Source: Lachnospiraceae bacterium
GTDB lineage: Bacteria; Bacillota; Clostridia; Lachnospirales; Lachnospiraceae
Assembly (NCBI GenBank): GCA_024681595.1
Contig: JAILAN010000113.1
Span: 1 to 41,205 of the forward strand
Length of the DNA stretch: 41,205 nucleotides
Direction: 5' to 3'
Part shown: positions 32,135-39,578 of the stretch, one piece after another
Position numbering within the stretch: position 1 is the stretch's first letter
How the letters are laid out: each line of letters begins with the position of its first letter
Notes under the pieces: model-generated
The model's input: only the letters and a program-made list of their open reading frames with translations
What the model was told of the DNA's origin: nothing
The model's database searches: none
Translations under genes and position numbers: made by a program

Positions 32135-33421
32135 TTATTTCTCCTTTGCGTTGTTGACTGCAAACTCCGCAGCCTTCTTTACAACTATGTCTTCTCTGAT
32201 ACCCTCGAGTGATTTCTCGGGCATAGACTCCTTAACCTTATTAACCTCCAGCTGATAAGCCTCGGCTATTGTCTTTAATTCTTCCTCAACCTCTTCATCT
32301 GTAGCGGTGATATTCTCAGCCTTGGCTATCGCTTCGAGAACGAGTCTGGCCTTTATGCGCTGCTCGGCCTGAGGACGAACCTGTTCAAGCAGACGGTCAT
32401 GTGATGCTCCGGTGAACTGATAGTACTGCTCCATAGAAAGTCCCTGCATGGTCATTCTCTGAGCAAATTCATCAACCATCTGATTCTGCTGAGTCGTGAT
32501 CATGGCCTCGGGGATATCCATCTTGGCATCGTTGACTATGGCCTCTATTACCTTTGATTCCTTTTCTTCCTTAGCTTCCTTTTCCCTGGCAACCTCGAGG
32601 TTCTTGCGAACATCAGCCTTGTATTCTTCGAGTGTATCAAATTCCGAAACTTCTGATGCGAACTCATCGTCCAGTGCAGGAAGTTCTTTTTCCTTTATCT
32701 GCTTGACTGTGCACTTGAACACAGCATCCTTTGAAGCGAGCTCCTTGGCCTGATAATCATTGGGGAACTTGACCTTGACTTCACATTCTTCACCGATCTT
32801 GGCTCCAATGAGCTGATCCTCAAATCCGGGAATGAATGCACCCGAACCTATGGTCAGAGGATGATCCTCTCCCTTACCGCCTTCAAATGCAACTCCGTCA
32901 ACGAATCCCTCAAAGTCAAGGATTATGGAATCCTTATCCTTAACAGGTCTGTCGGTAACTTCGATATTACGTGCATTGTTCTCGCGTTCTTTTTCAATAG
33001 CCTTGTCAACGTCCTCATCCGAAACGGTTATATCAACCTTGTCAACGCTGACACCCTTGTATTTGCCGAGCTCTACAGGAGGCTTTAATGCAACCTCTGC
33101 GGTGAATACGAACGGTTCTCCCTTTTTGATGGATACGACATCTATCTCGGGAGATGATACTATATCCTCTCCGCACTCATCGACGGCCTTGTCATACGCA
33201 TCAGGGATCATGATGTTGATGGCATCCTGATAAAAAATCTCGGGTCCGTACATCTTTTCTATCATGGCACGCGGAACCTTGCCCTTGCGGAAACCCGGAA
33301 CCGCGATCTGATTCTTCTGCTTCTGATATGACTCCTGCAGGGCCTTTTCAACCTCATCTGCCCCTACCTCAATGGTCAGCTTAGCCATATTCTTTTCTAA
33401 CTTTTCTACCTTTACACTCAC
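32135..33421 (-). CDS. tig: Trigger factor
   Basis: 428-residue ribosome-associated chaperone and peptidyl-prolyl isomerase. The ribosome-binding loop is [17 protein letters not shown] near residue 45. The FKBP-like domain starts around residue 165 ([13 protein letters not shown], ending [10 protein letters not shown]), and the C-terminal helical arms form the substrate cradle. The start codon is GTG 33421 with GGAGGG 8 nt upstream. It precedes clpP by one base, the classical tig-clpP-clpX order. Confidence 0.96.
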   Translation of the reverse strand: MSVKVEKLEKNMAKLTIEVGADEVEKALQESYQKQKNQIAVPGFRKGKVPRAMIEKMYGPEIFYQDAINIMIPDAYDKAVDECGEDIVSSPEIDVVSIKKGEPFVFTAEVALKPPVELGKYKGVSVDKVDITVSDEDVDKAIEKERENNARNIEVTDRPVKDKDSIILDFEGFVDGVAFEGGKGEDHPLTIGSGAFIPGFEDQLIGAKIGEECEVKVKFPNDYQAKELASKDAVFKCTVKQIKEKELPALDDEFASEVSEFDTLEEYKADVRKNLEVAREKEAKEEKESKVIEAIVNDAKMDIPEAMITTQQNQMVDEFAQRMTMQGLSMEQYYQFTGASHDRLLEQVRPQAEQRIKARLVLEAIAKAENITATDEEVEEELKTIAEAYQLEVNKVKESMPEKSLEGIREDIVVKKAAEFAVNNAKEK

Positions 33422-33450
33422 GTATAAAGCCCTCCTTTAATAACTATTGG

Positions 33451-33954
33451 TTAAAAACTGCGAAGCCTGGCGTCTTTGCCGGCATCGTCCTTATCTATTT
33501 TGAGGATCCTCAACATATATGAGTAGTCCGCATTTACCTTTACAGAAACCTCATCTCCTTCTTTGTGTCCGAGCAGAGCCTTGCCTATCGGAGACTCGAT
33601 AGTGATGAGATTGTTGAGGGAATCCCCTCTCATGGTGGATACAATTGTGAAGGAATCTTCTTCGTTATCTTCGATAAAAAGAACTCTCACCGTGTCATTG
33701 ATCCCGACCTCGTCATCAGCGGATGTATCGTCAATGATCTCGGCAGTCTTAATCATGCGCTCTAAGAACCGTATCCTTGATTCGTTGGCATTCTTTTCCT
33801 TTTTAGCGGCATAATACTCGAAGTTCTCGGACAGATCACCGTGCGCCCTGGCCTCTTTGACAGCCTCTAAGAGCTTTGGCCGGATCACGACTTTTCTCTC
33901 CTCGATCTCCCTGGTCATGTCGTCTATGTCCTTTTGTGTTAACTGATTGAACAT
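33451..33954 (-). CDS. greA: Transcription elongation factor GreA
   Basis: 167 residues. An N-terminal antiparallel coiled coil carries the acidic tip GDLSENFEYYAAK that rescues backtracked RNA polymerase. The C-terminal FKBP-like domain has ESPIGKALLGHKEGDEV. It starts one base after the TPR gene and lies 29 nt before tig. Some clostridia have more than one GreA-like paralogue, so its main or accessory role is uncertain. Confidence 0.92.
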   Translation of the reverse strand: MFNQLTQKDIDDMTREIEERKVVIRPKLLEAVKEARAHGDLSENFEYYAAKKEKNANESRIRFLERMIKTAEIIDDTSADDEVGINDTVRVLFIEDNEEDSFTIVSTMRGDSLNNLITIESPIGKALLGHKEGDEVSVKVNADYSYMLRILKIDKDDAGKDARLRSF

Positions 33955-33955
33955 A

Positions 33956-35356
33956 TCACTCCTGGTTGTTTATCTCGGCGAGGTATGTCTCCGCCTTTAA
34001 GGCGTGGTCGGTGCCGGGGAAATTATCGATGACTTCGGCATAATATTCCTTGGCCTTGGTATCGTCTCCGATCTTTCTGTATGCATTGGCCATATAGAAC
34101 ACTGCATCCGAATTCTCTTTATTATATCTGTATGCACGATTCAGATCCGGTATGGCATCATCGTAGTTTTCAGCTTTGTATGTGTTAAAGCCCTGCTCAT
34201 AATAATATGTAGCCAGAGAAGGACCTACATTAGCTATGAGGTAATTGTAAAGCGACATGAACGAATCGGACTTGACTTCTTCATCGGTGTTTTCAAGCAT
34301 CTCAAGGTACGTTGCTATAGTTTCTATATCTTCAGGATTGCTGTAATAGCTGACAGTAGCATTCATGAGAGCATCCGATGATACGAGATTGCCTTCGCCG
34401 GATACATATGAAGCCAGATCCTCCTTAAGAGTATCATTCTCCGTACGAAGCTTGTTTACCTGAAGCTCCAGTTCATCTATGGTCGCGGTCTTTGAATCCG
34501 AAGCTTCGGAAACAACGCGCAGTTCATCGTTTATGTCTGATTTGGCAGCCTGTATCCTGCCGGGCAGAATAAGGAAGAGCGCGATCGCAAGTCCCACAGC
34601 CATTCCTATCAATATATTAAAGAAGACTGACAGTGCCCTCGACTCGGTCTTGTTGACAGGCTGTATGATAGTTTCATTGCCCGACTGATAAACTCTGACC
34701 TCGCTCTTGTTCTTGTCCTTGGAAGATGTGTTTTCCTCCGGTGCGATAAGGGACTGAATCTCCTGCATATAACGCATCGTGGTGATGTTCTTGGCATCGA
34801 TGGCCTGGCATCTTTCGAGCTCCCTCTGTGCCTTGTCCCACTTTTCTTCTTTAATATATATGAGTGCCAGCAGCTGATGAGCCCTTAAATACTTGGGTGC
34901 ATCGGACAGTATCTTCTTTAACTGTATCTGAGCCAGATCAAGGCTGTCATTGTAGCACAGTTCAAGCGAATGGTTGAATTTGCGAAGGATCTGGTTCATT
35001 CCGTCAAGCCTCGCGGGATTTTCCTGCATCATGGCAAGATAATCCACCGCGATATTCTTGGTATCCCGGATATTGTTGCTGATGACCCATTGTCCCAGCG
35101 CCTCAACGACCTCCCCGATCTCATAATAAATGAGCCCGAGCAGATTTCTGGCATCAACATTGTTTCTGTTTAATTTTATACTCTGTTTTAAGGAAATTAT
35201 CGCGCCTGACAGATCTCTTACAGAAGCCTTTTCAAGAGCGTCGTTGTAATATCGGTTCGACGCAGCCAGTATTCTCTTGTAGATACCCACGTCGGCACCG
35301 CATCCGGTACAGAAATCCTTTTCGGACAGAGTACATCCGCATCTGTAGCAAATCAT
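33956..35356 (-). CDS. Zinc-ribbon, TPR and single-pass membrane protein
   Basis: 466 residues with this order: a Cys4 zinc ribbon at 1-25 (CYRCGCTLSEKDFCTGCG), TPR repeats about 35-115 and 140-200 (QLLALIYIKEEKWDKAQREL), a polar linker, one membrane span near 243-270 (NILIGMAVGLAIALFLILPG), a coiled coil about 275-315, and C-terminal TPRs (EGEV-type helices, AYRYNKENSDAVFYMANAYRK in part). The TPRs lie on both sides of the membrane, so it could be a scaffold. Found in Lachnospiraceae near greA and folC as far as I recall. Partner and process are unknown. Flanking genes are 1-3 nt away, so it belongs to the operon. Confidence 0.8.
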   Translation of the reverse strand: MICYRCGCTLSEKDFCTGCGADVGIYKRILAASNRYYNDALEKASVRDLSGAIISLKQSIKLNRNNVDARNLLGLIYYEIGEVVEALGQWVISNNIRDTKNIAVDYLAMMQENPARLDGMNQILRKFNHSLELCYNDSLDLAQIQLKKILSDAPKYLRAHQLLALIYIKEEKWDKAQRELERCQAIDAKNITTMRYMQEIQSLIAPEENTSSKDKNKSEVRVYQSGNETIIQPVNKTESRALSVFFNILIGMAVGLAIALFLILPGRIQAAKSDINDELRVVSEASDSKTATIDELELQVNKLRTENDTLKEDLASYVSGEGNLVSSDALMNATVSYYSNPEDIETIATYLEMLENTDEEVKSDSFMSLYNYLIANVGPSLATYYYEQGFNTYKAENYDDAIPDLNRAYRYNKENSDAVFYMANAYRKIGDDTKAKEYYAEVIDNFPGTDHALKAETYLAEINNQE

Positions 35357-35359
35357 ACG

Positions 35360-35512
35360 TCAGGTCTTCTCCCCTGTCTTCTTGGATGCTTCCAATACCT
35401 GTATCAACGCATCGGCTATATCTGTAAAATCCTGAGAAAAAATAGCCTCTTCCACCTCTTCTACTTCGAGGCTCGGATGAAATTTCTTTAATTCTTCTTC
35501 AAATTCCAGCAT
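35360..35512 (-). CDS. 50-residue acidic protein between folC and the TPR gene
   Basis: A 50-codon gene (MLEFEEELKKFHPSLEVEEV at the N-terminus, then about 30 further residues ending KKTGEKT). It fills the 158-nt gap with 2 nt to the folC stop and 3 nt to the TPR start, and GGTAGG lies upstream of the ATG inside folC. Mostly helical, net negative, with no membrane segment. The exact fit in a tightly packed operon is the main evidence that it is real. Function unknown; a partner of the TPR protein is plausible. Confidence 0.7.
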   Translation of the reverse strand: MLEFEEELKKFHPSLEVEEVEEAIFSQDFTDIADALIQVLEASKKTGEKT

Positions 35513-35514
35513 AA

Positions 35515-36831
35515 TTACCTACCTAAACCTGTCAACTCTTTGATCTGCCCGACCAGATACAGGGAACCCGCAATGTATAACTCGTCATCGTCCTTTTTTA
35601 CTGACATAGCTGCCTCATAGGCACTTTTTACATCATCATAAAAACTGACACCGAGGTCATTTACTGATGCAAATGCATCCTGAAGTTCCCTTAACGACAA
35701 ACTGCGTGCCGAATCCAGAGGGGCCGCAAAGATATGGTCAAAAAGCTTCGAATCAACGATCCTGCGTATCATCAGATCGTAATTCTTATCTTTTACAACT
35801 CCAAACAACAATAAACGATGAGTTGTTCCATCGTTCGTTTTACCGCTATCGGAGTCATCACCCGTACCGCGTACCGATTCAAGAAAAGCCTCGATACCGT
35901 CATCATTGTGAGCTCCGTCCAAGAATACTCCGGGTAGGATCTGTTCCATTCTGCCCGGCCAGGCGGCCTTATACAATCCCGATGATACCACGTTATCATC
36001 CAGATATCCTCCGCTCAGAACATAAAGTCCCATGACGGCCAAAGAAGCGTTGTATACCTGATACAGGGCACACGTTCTCAATTTAAGACCACGTAATCTA
36101 TAATACCTACATCCCAGTGAAAAATCAATGCTTTGTTTGTCAGCTGCAATAATTTCAGCGTTTTGAACATTTATAGGATAACGCTCGCTATTTTTATCTC
36201 TGCAGACCGATTCCATGACACCGGCTGTCTCGTTTTTATCCTCGAAATATACAGTGGGAACTCCCTGCCTTATTATCCCCGCTTTTTCATTCGCTATGCT
36301 CTCCAATGTATCTCCCAGATACTCCATGTGATCATAGCCTATCCTGGTAATAATGCTGAGTTTTTTGTCCCTTATGCAGTTAGTTGCATCAAGCCGGCCT
36401 CCGAGTCCGGTCTCGAGCAGGATATAATCGACTTTCTTTTGGGCAAAGTGATCCATTGCCATCAGAAACAGAAACTCAAAAAAAGAAGGGTGTTTTTCCG
36501 GGCCTTCTTTTTTGATGATGTCCGCTATATCGTCGAAGCACTTAGTGAAATCTTCATCGGAGATGTCTTTTCCGTTGACCTTTATCCTCTCGTTCATCCT
36601 GACCAGATGAGGTGACGTGAACATCCCCACACTGTATCCGGCTTCGATCAGCATGCTGCTAAGATAGCATGTGACAGAGCCTTTGCCGTTCGTACCGGCT
36701 ATGTGAACAACCTTCGATGAACCCTCTTCATATACCTTGTCAAGCAGGTCATGAGTGTCCGACAGAGTGTTCTTGCCGGCAAAGCGGGGGATATCGAGTA
36801 TGTATTTGCAGACTTTGCTATAATCGCTCAT
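35515..36831 (-). CDS. folC: Bifunctional folylpolyglutamate/dihydrofolate synthase
   Basis: 438-residue Mur-ligase-family enzyme adding glutamate to dihydropteroate and folates. The P-loop is VVHIAGTNGKGSVT near residue 40, followed by GMFTSPHLVRMNERI, LLETGLGGRLDATN and IGYDHMEYLGDT. The C-terminal ligase domain contains FLDGAHNDDGIEAF. It begins 4 nt after mgtE. Its ribosome site is weak, so translation may be coupled. Confidence 0.95.
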   Translation of the reverse strand: MSDYSKVCKYILDIPRFAGKNTLSDTHDLLDKVYEEGSSKVVHIAGTNGKGSVTCYLSSMLIEAGYSVGMFTSPHLVRMNERIKVNGKDISDEDFTKCFDDIADIIKKEGPEKHPSFFEFLFLMAMDHFAQKKVDYILLETGLGGRLDATNCIRDKKLSIITRIGYDHMEYLGDTLESIANEKAGIIRQGVPTVYFEDKNETAGVMESVCRDKNSERYPINVQNAEIIAADKQSIDFSLGCRYYRLRGLKLRTCALYQVYNASLAVMGLYVLSGGYLDDNVVSSGLYKAAWPGRMEQILPGVFLDGAHNDDGIEAFLESVRGTGDDSDSGKTNDGTTHRLLLFGVVKDKNYDLMIRRIVDSKLFDHIFAAPLDSARSLSLRELQDAFASVNDLGVSFYDDVKSAYEAAMSVKKDDDELYIAGSLYLVGQIKELTGLGR

Positions 36832-36835
36832 CAGT

Positions 36836-38191
36836 TCACAGTCCCAGCGCCGAAGATGCTATGCCGAAATAAACCAGCAACGATATAACATCAACCAGAG
36901 TCGTGATAAAGGGTGATGCCATGACCGCAGGGTCAAATCCCAGAGCCTTAGCCAGTATCGGAAGAGAGCATCCTATGAGCTTGGCAAAGAGCACTGCGCA
37001 GATAAGGGTAAGGCATACCACTATGATCACCGGTATCGCTATACGGTCGAGCAGCAGCAGTTTAAGGAAATTGGCGCATGCCAGTGTTATTCCACACATA
37101 ACAGCCACGCGAAGTTCCTTCCATACAACCTTCATCGTATCCTTAAACGTTATGTCGCCTATCGACAGACCGCGGATAATGGTAACCGAAGCCTGTCCGC
37201 CTGCGTTACCGCCGGTATCCATCAGCATCGGAACATAGGCCATCAGAACAGGGATCTTTTTTAACGCATCCTCAAAGGATGTGATGATACTTCCTGTAAA
37301 AGTGGCTGAAACCATGAGCAGCAGCAGCCATGGCATTCTCTGCTTCCAGGTTTCAAAGGCACTGGTACGAAGATAGGGTTTGTCCGAAGGAAGGATAGCT
37401 GCCATCTTTTCCATATCCTCCGTAGCCTCTTCCTGCATGATGTCGACAACGTCATCGACGGTGATGATACCGACGAGTCGTTCTTCGTTATCAACAACAG
37501 GCATGGCCGTGAAGTCGTATTTCTGGAACTGACGTGCAACTTCTTCCTGGTCCATCAGTGTATTTAGATATATGACATTCTCATGCATTATCCTGCCTAT
37601 GACGGCATCTATCGGTGATATCAGAAGATATCTCAGTGCAACCGTTCCGAGCAGTTTGCGGTTCGCATCGGTGACATAGCAGATGTTTATCGTTTCCGAA
37701 TCAACGCCCTTTTGTCTGATCCTCTCTATCGCATCCGCTACGGTCATGTTCTCCTTAAGGTCAACATATTCGACCGTCATTATAGAACCTGCGGAATCCT
37801 CGGGATACCTCAGCAGATGGTTGATATCACGCCTGGTCTCGGCCGAAGCATTGGCTAGCAGCTTCTTTACGATATTTGCGGGCATTTCCTCCAGCAGATC
37901 GGCAGCATCATCGGCCATCAGGTTATCAATGATCCCTGCAGCATCTTTTTCACTCATGCCGGTTATGATGAACTGCTGGGTATCAACTTCCAGATATGAA
38001 AACACGTCAGCTGCCATATCTTTGGGCATTATGCGGAAGACCTTCATCATGTCTTCTTCTTCGAGTTCTTCGATAAAGGCAGCCACGTCGGCTTCATTCA
38101 TCTCAGCCATTTTTTGTCGGAGGCTCGTATACTGCTTGGTCTCGAGCAGTTCCATGACTGTGTCAAAATCATTCTTTTCCTTTTCTTCCAT
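36836..38191 (-). CDS. mgtE: Magnesium transporter MgtE
   Basis: 451-residue Mg2+ channel. An N-terminal helical domain (about 1-125) is followed by two CBS domains (about 130-255, ending VVDNEERLVGIITVDDVVD), a connecting helix and five membrane spans (about 285-450). Channel motifs are PMLMDTGGNAGGQ and DPAVMASPFITTLVDV. ATG 38191 has AAAGGAGG 9 nt upstream. No M-box riboswitch fits in the 95-nt gap to yigZ. It heads the nine-gene run to engB, from the promoter at 38229-38258. Confidence 0.95.
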   Translation of the reverse strand: MEEKEKNDFDTVMELLETKQYTSLRQKMAEMNEADVAAFIEELEEEDMMKVFRIMPKDMAADVFSYLEVDTQQFIITGMSEKDAAGIIDNLMADDAADLLEEMPANIVKKLLANASAETRRDINHLLRYPEDSAGSIMTVEYVDLKENMTVADAIERIRQKGVDSETINICYVTDANRKLLGTVALRYLLISPIDAVIGRIMHENVIYLNTLMDQEEVARQFQKYDFTAMPVVDNEERLVGIITVDDVVDIMQEEATEDMEKMAAILPSDKPYLRTSAFETWKQRMPWLLLLMVSATFTGSIITSFEDALKKIPVLMAYVPMLMDTGGNAGGQASVTIIRGLSIGDITFKDTMKVVWKELRVAVMCGITLACANFLKLLLLDRIAIPVIIVVCLTLICAVLFAKLIGCSLPILAKALGFDPAVMASPFITTLVDVISLLVYFGIASSALGL

Positions 38192-38228
38192 GACAAAAAG
38201 CCTCCTTTCGGTATACTCGTGCCATTTA

Positions 38229-38258
38229 ATTAAACACTTAATGCCGCGCATTTGTCAA
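38229..38258 (-). promoter_or_regulatory. Promoter of mgtE and downstream genes
   Basis: On the minus strand, TTGACA (38253-38258) and TTTAAT (38229-38234) are 18 bp apart. The -35 overlaps the region used by the opposite yigZ promoter. Confidence 0.55.
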
Positions 38259-38266
38259 CGTATAAT
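38238..38266 (+). promoter_or_regulatory. Promoter of yigZ
   Basis: TATAAT (38261-38266) is a perfect -10, with TTAATG (38238-38243) 17 bp upstream as a weak -35. Transcription would start about 14 nt before the ATG, leaving almost no leader. Confidence 0.5.
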
Positions 38267-38286
38267 TACTGTGTTAAACTCCGTAT

Positions 38287-38925
38287 ATGAGCGATCGACC
38301 GGACATTTCATACAACGTCATAGAAAGCGATGCCGAGGGATATTACGAGGACAAAAAATCCCGTTTTATCTCAGTCATACATCCCGTCTGCGATGAGCAG
38401 GAGGCGATCGAGTTCATATCCGGTATAAAAAAGAAATACTACGATGCCCGTCACAACTGTTATGCGATGATAATAGGGCCGGGCAGTGAATTTAAGAAAT
38501 CATCCGATGACGGGGAGCCGGCTAAGACAGCAGGTCTTCCTATGCTCGAGGTCCTCTCCGGAGCAGGTCTTACCAACGTGGTCGCGGTCGTTACGAGGTA
38601 CTTTGGCGGTACACTCCTTGGAACAGGAGGCCTTATAAGGGCCTATCAGGGTGCGCTAAAGGACGCACTTGATAATGCCAGGATCAAAAAGGTGGTCTAT
38701 TGCGCAGATATCTCCGTCAATATACCGTATCCCGATCAGGGCGCGGTTTCCTATTATCTGGAAACCCAAAGCATCCTTGTTATGTCAACTGAATATAAAG
38801 AGGACGTTACGTACAGGATCAGAGTGGTCGAATCTGAATCGGAACAGGTAACAAAACGTATCGTCGATATCACTCAGGGACGTGCCGTGATAAGAGTTGA
38901 AGAAAAAGGATTCAATCCCCTATGA
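38287..38925 (+). CDS. yigZ: YigZ/IMPACT-family protein
   Basis: 212 residues. The N-terminal UPF0029/IMPACT domain contains YEDKKSRFISVIHPV, ARHNCYAMIIGPG, SSDDGEPAKTAGLPML and TRYFGGTLLGTGGLIRAYQGA (in part). The C-terminal DUF1949 region follows. Bacterial members are of uncertain role, possibly in translation stress. No Shine-Dalgarno precedes the ATG and the predicted leader is very short, so initiation could be leaderless or near-leaderless. It overlaps the next gene by 4 nt. Confidence 0.9.
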   Translation: MSDRPDISYNVIESDAEGYYEDKKSRFISVIHPVCDEQEAIEFISGIKKKYYDARHNCYAMIIGPGSEFKKSSDDGEPAKTAGLPMLEVLSGAGLTNVVAVVTRYFGGTLLGTGGLIRAYQGALKDALDNARIKKVVYCADISVNIPYPDQGAVSYYLETQSILVMSTEYKEDVTYRIRVVESESEQVTKRIVDITQGRAVIRVEEKGFNPL

Positions 38926-39578
38926 AGAAAATAGTTTCTCTGAAAAATGAATATGTATCTGTCGGATCATCCTTTGGAGGAAACCAGAACATTTTCGGGC
39001 AGACCAAGGGATTGTTTAACCGTGGCAAGATGCTTGGCGGATGCGGCGTTGTTGCCATTTCAGACACCGTTTCATACCTTAAGGGAGAACGTCATTTTGC
39101 AACAAATGACGATTATCGTAAGGGTTTTAACAAAACAGCCCGCAGAATACTCTTTATCCCCACCCGTTTTGGTATGACATTTTTCCAGGAGCTCTGGGGT
39201 ATGAAGCACATTTCGCGCAGGGACTCTCTCGGATTAAAATGCCGTCTCGTTACCTTTAAAAAGGATTTTTATCCCCTGATCCTTAATATGCTGAAGGATG
39301 ATATCCCCGTGATATTATGCATTCCCCGTATATACGGCAGAAACAAGGCATCACGCTCATTACCGTTTTACGATCCCGTTACACTAAAAAAAGTAACGCA
39401 GACCCAGGGCCATTTCGTGGTTGCGACCGGGATATTCATCGAAGGAAACGATGTCTATCTTGAGATCTCTTCCTGGGGCAAACGTTACTTTATCAAATTC
39501 GAAGAATTCCGTGCTTTTGTTATAAAGCATCCGGCAAGCCGGCTGGGCTTTATGATGAAGATCACCCGTCGCCGTTAG
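38922..39578 (+). CDS. C39/papain-like cysteine peptidase-like protein
   Basis: 218 residues, no signal peptide or membrane span. A Cys nucleophile candidate lies in GGCGVVAISDTVSYL (Cys-41), a His candidate in GHFVVATGIFI (His-164), and the third-residue region reads ISSWG near 183-185, where papains have NSWG. This is the C39/papain order Cys-His-(Asn/Asp) with Ser in place of Asn. Activity is therefore uncertain; it may be a peptidase-like binding protein. Start overlaps yigZ (ATGA), and its 3' end overlaps the convergent PBP gene by 17 nt. Confidence 0.6.
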   Translation: MKKIVSLKNEYVSVGSSFGGNQNIFGQTKGLFNRGKMLGGCGVVAISDTVSYLKGERHFATNDDYRKGFNKTARRILFIPTRFGMTFFQELWGMKHISRRDSLGLKCRLVTFKKDFYPLILNMLKDDIPVILCIPRIYGRNKASRSLPFYDPVTLKKVTQTQGHFVVATGIFIEGNDVYLEISSWGKRYFIKFEEFRAFVIKHPASRLGFMMKITRRR

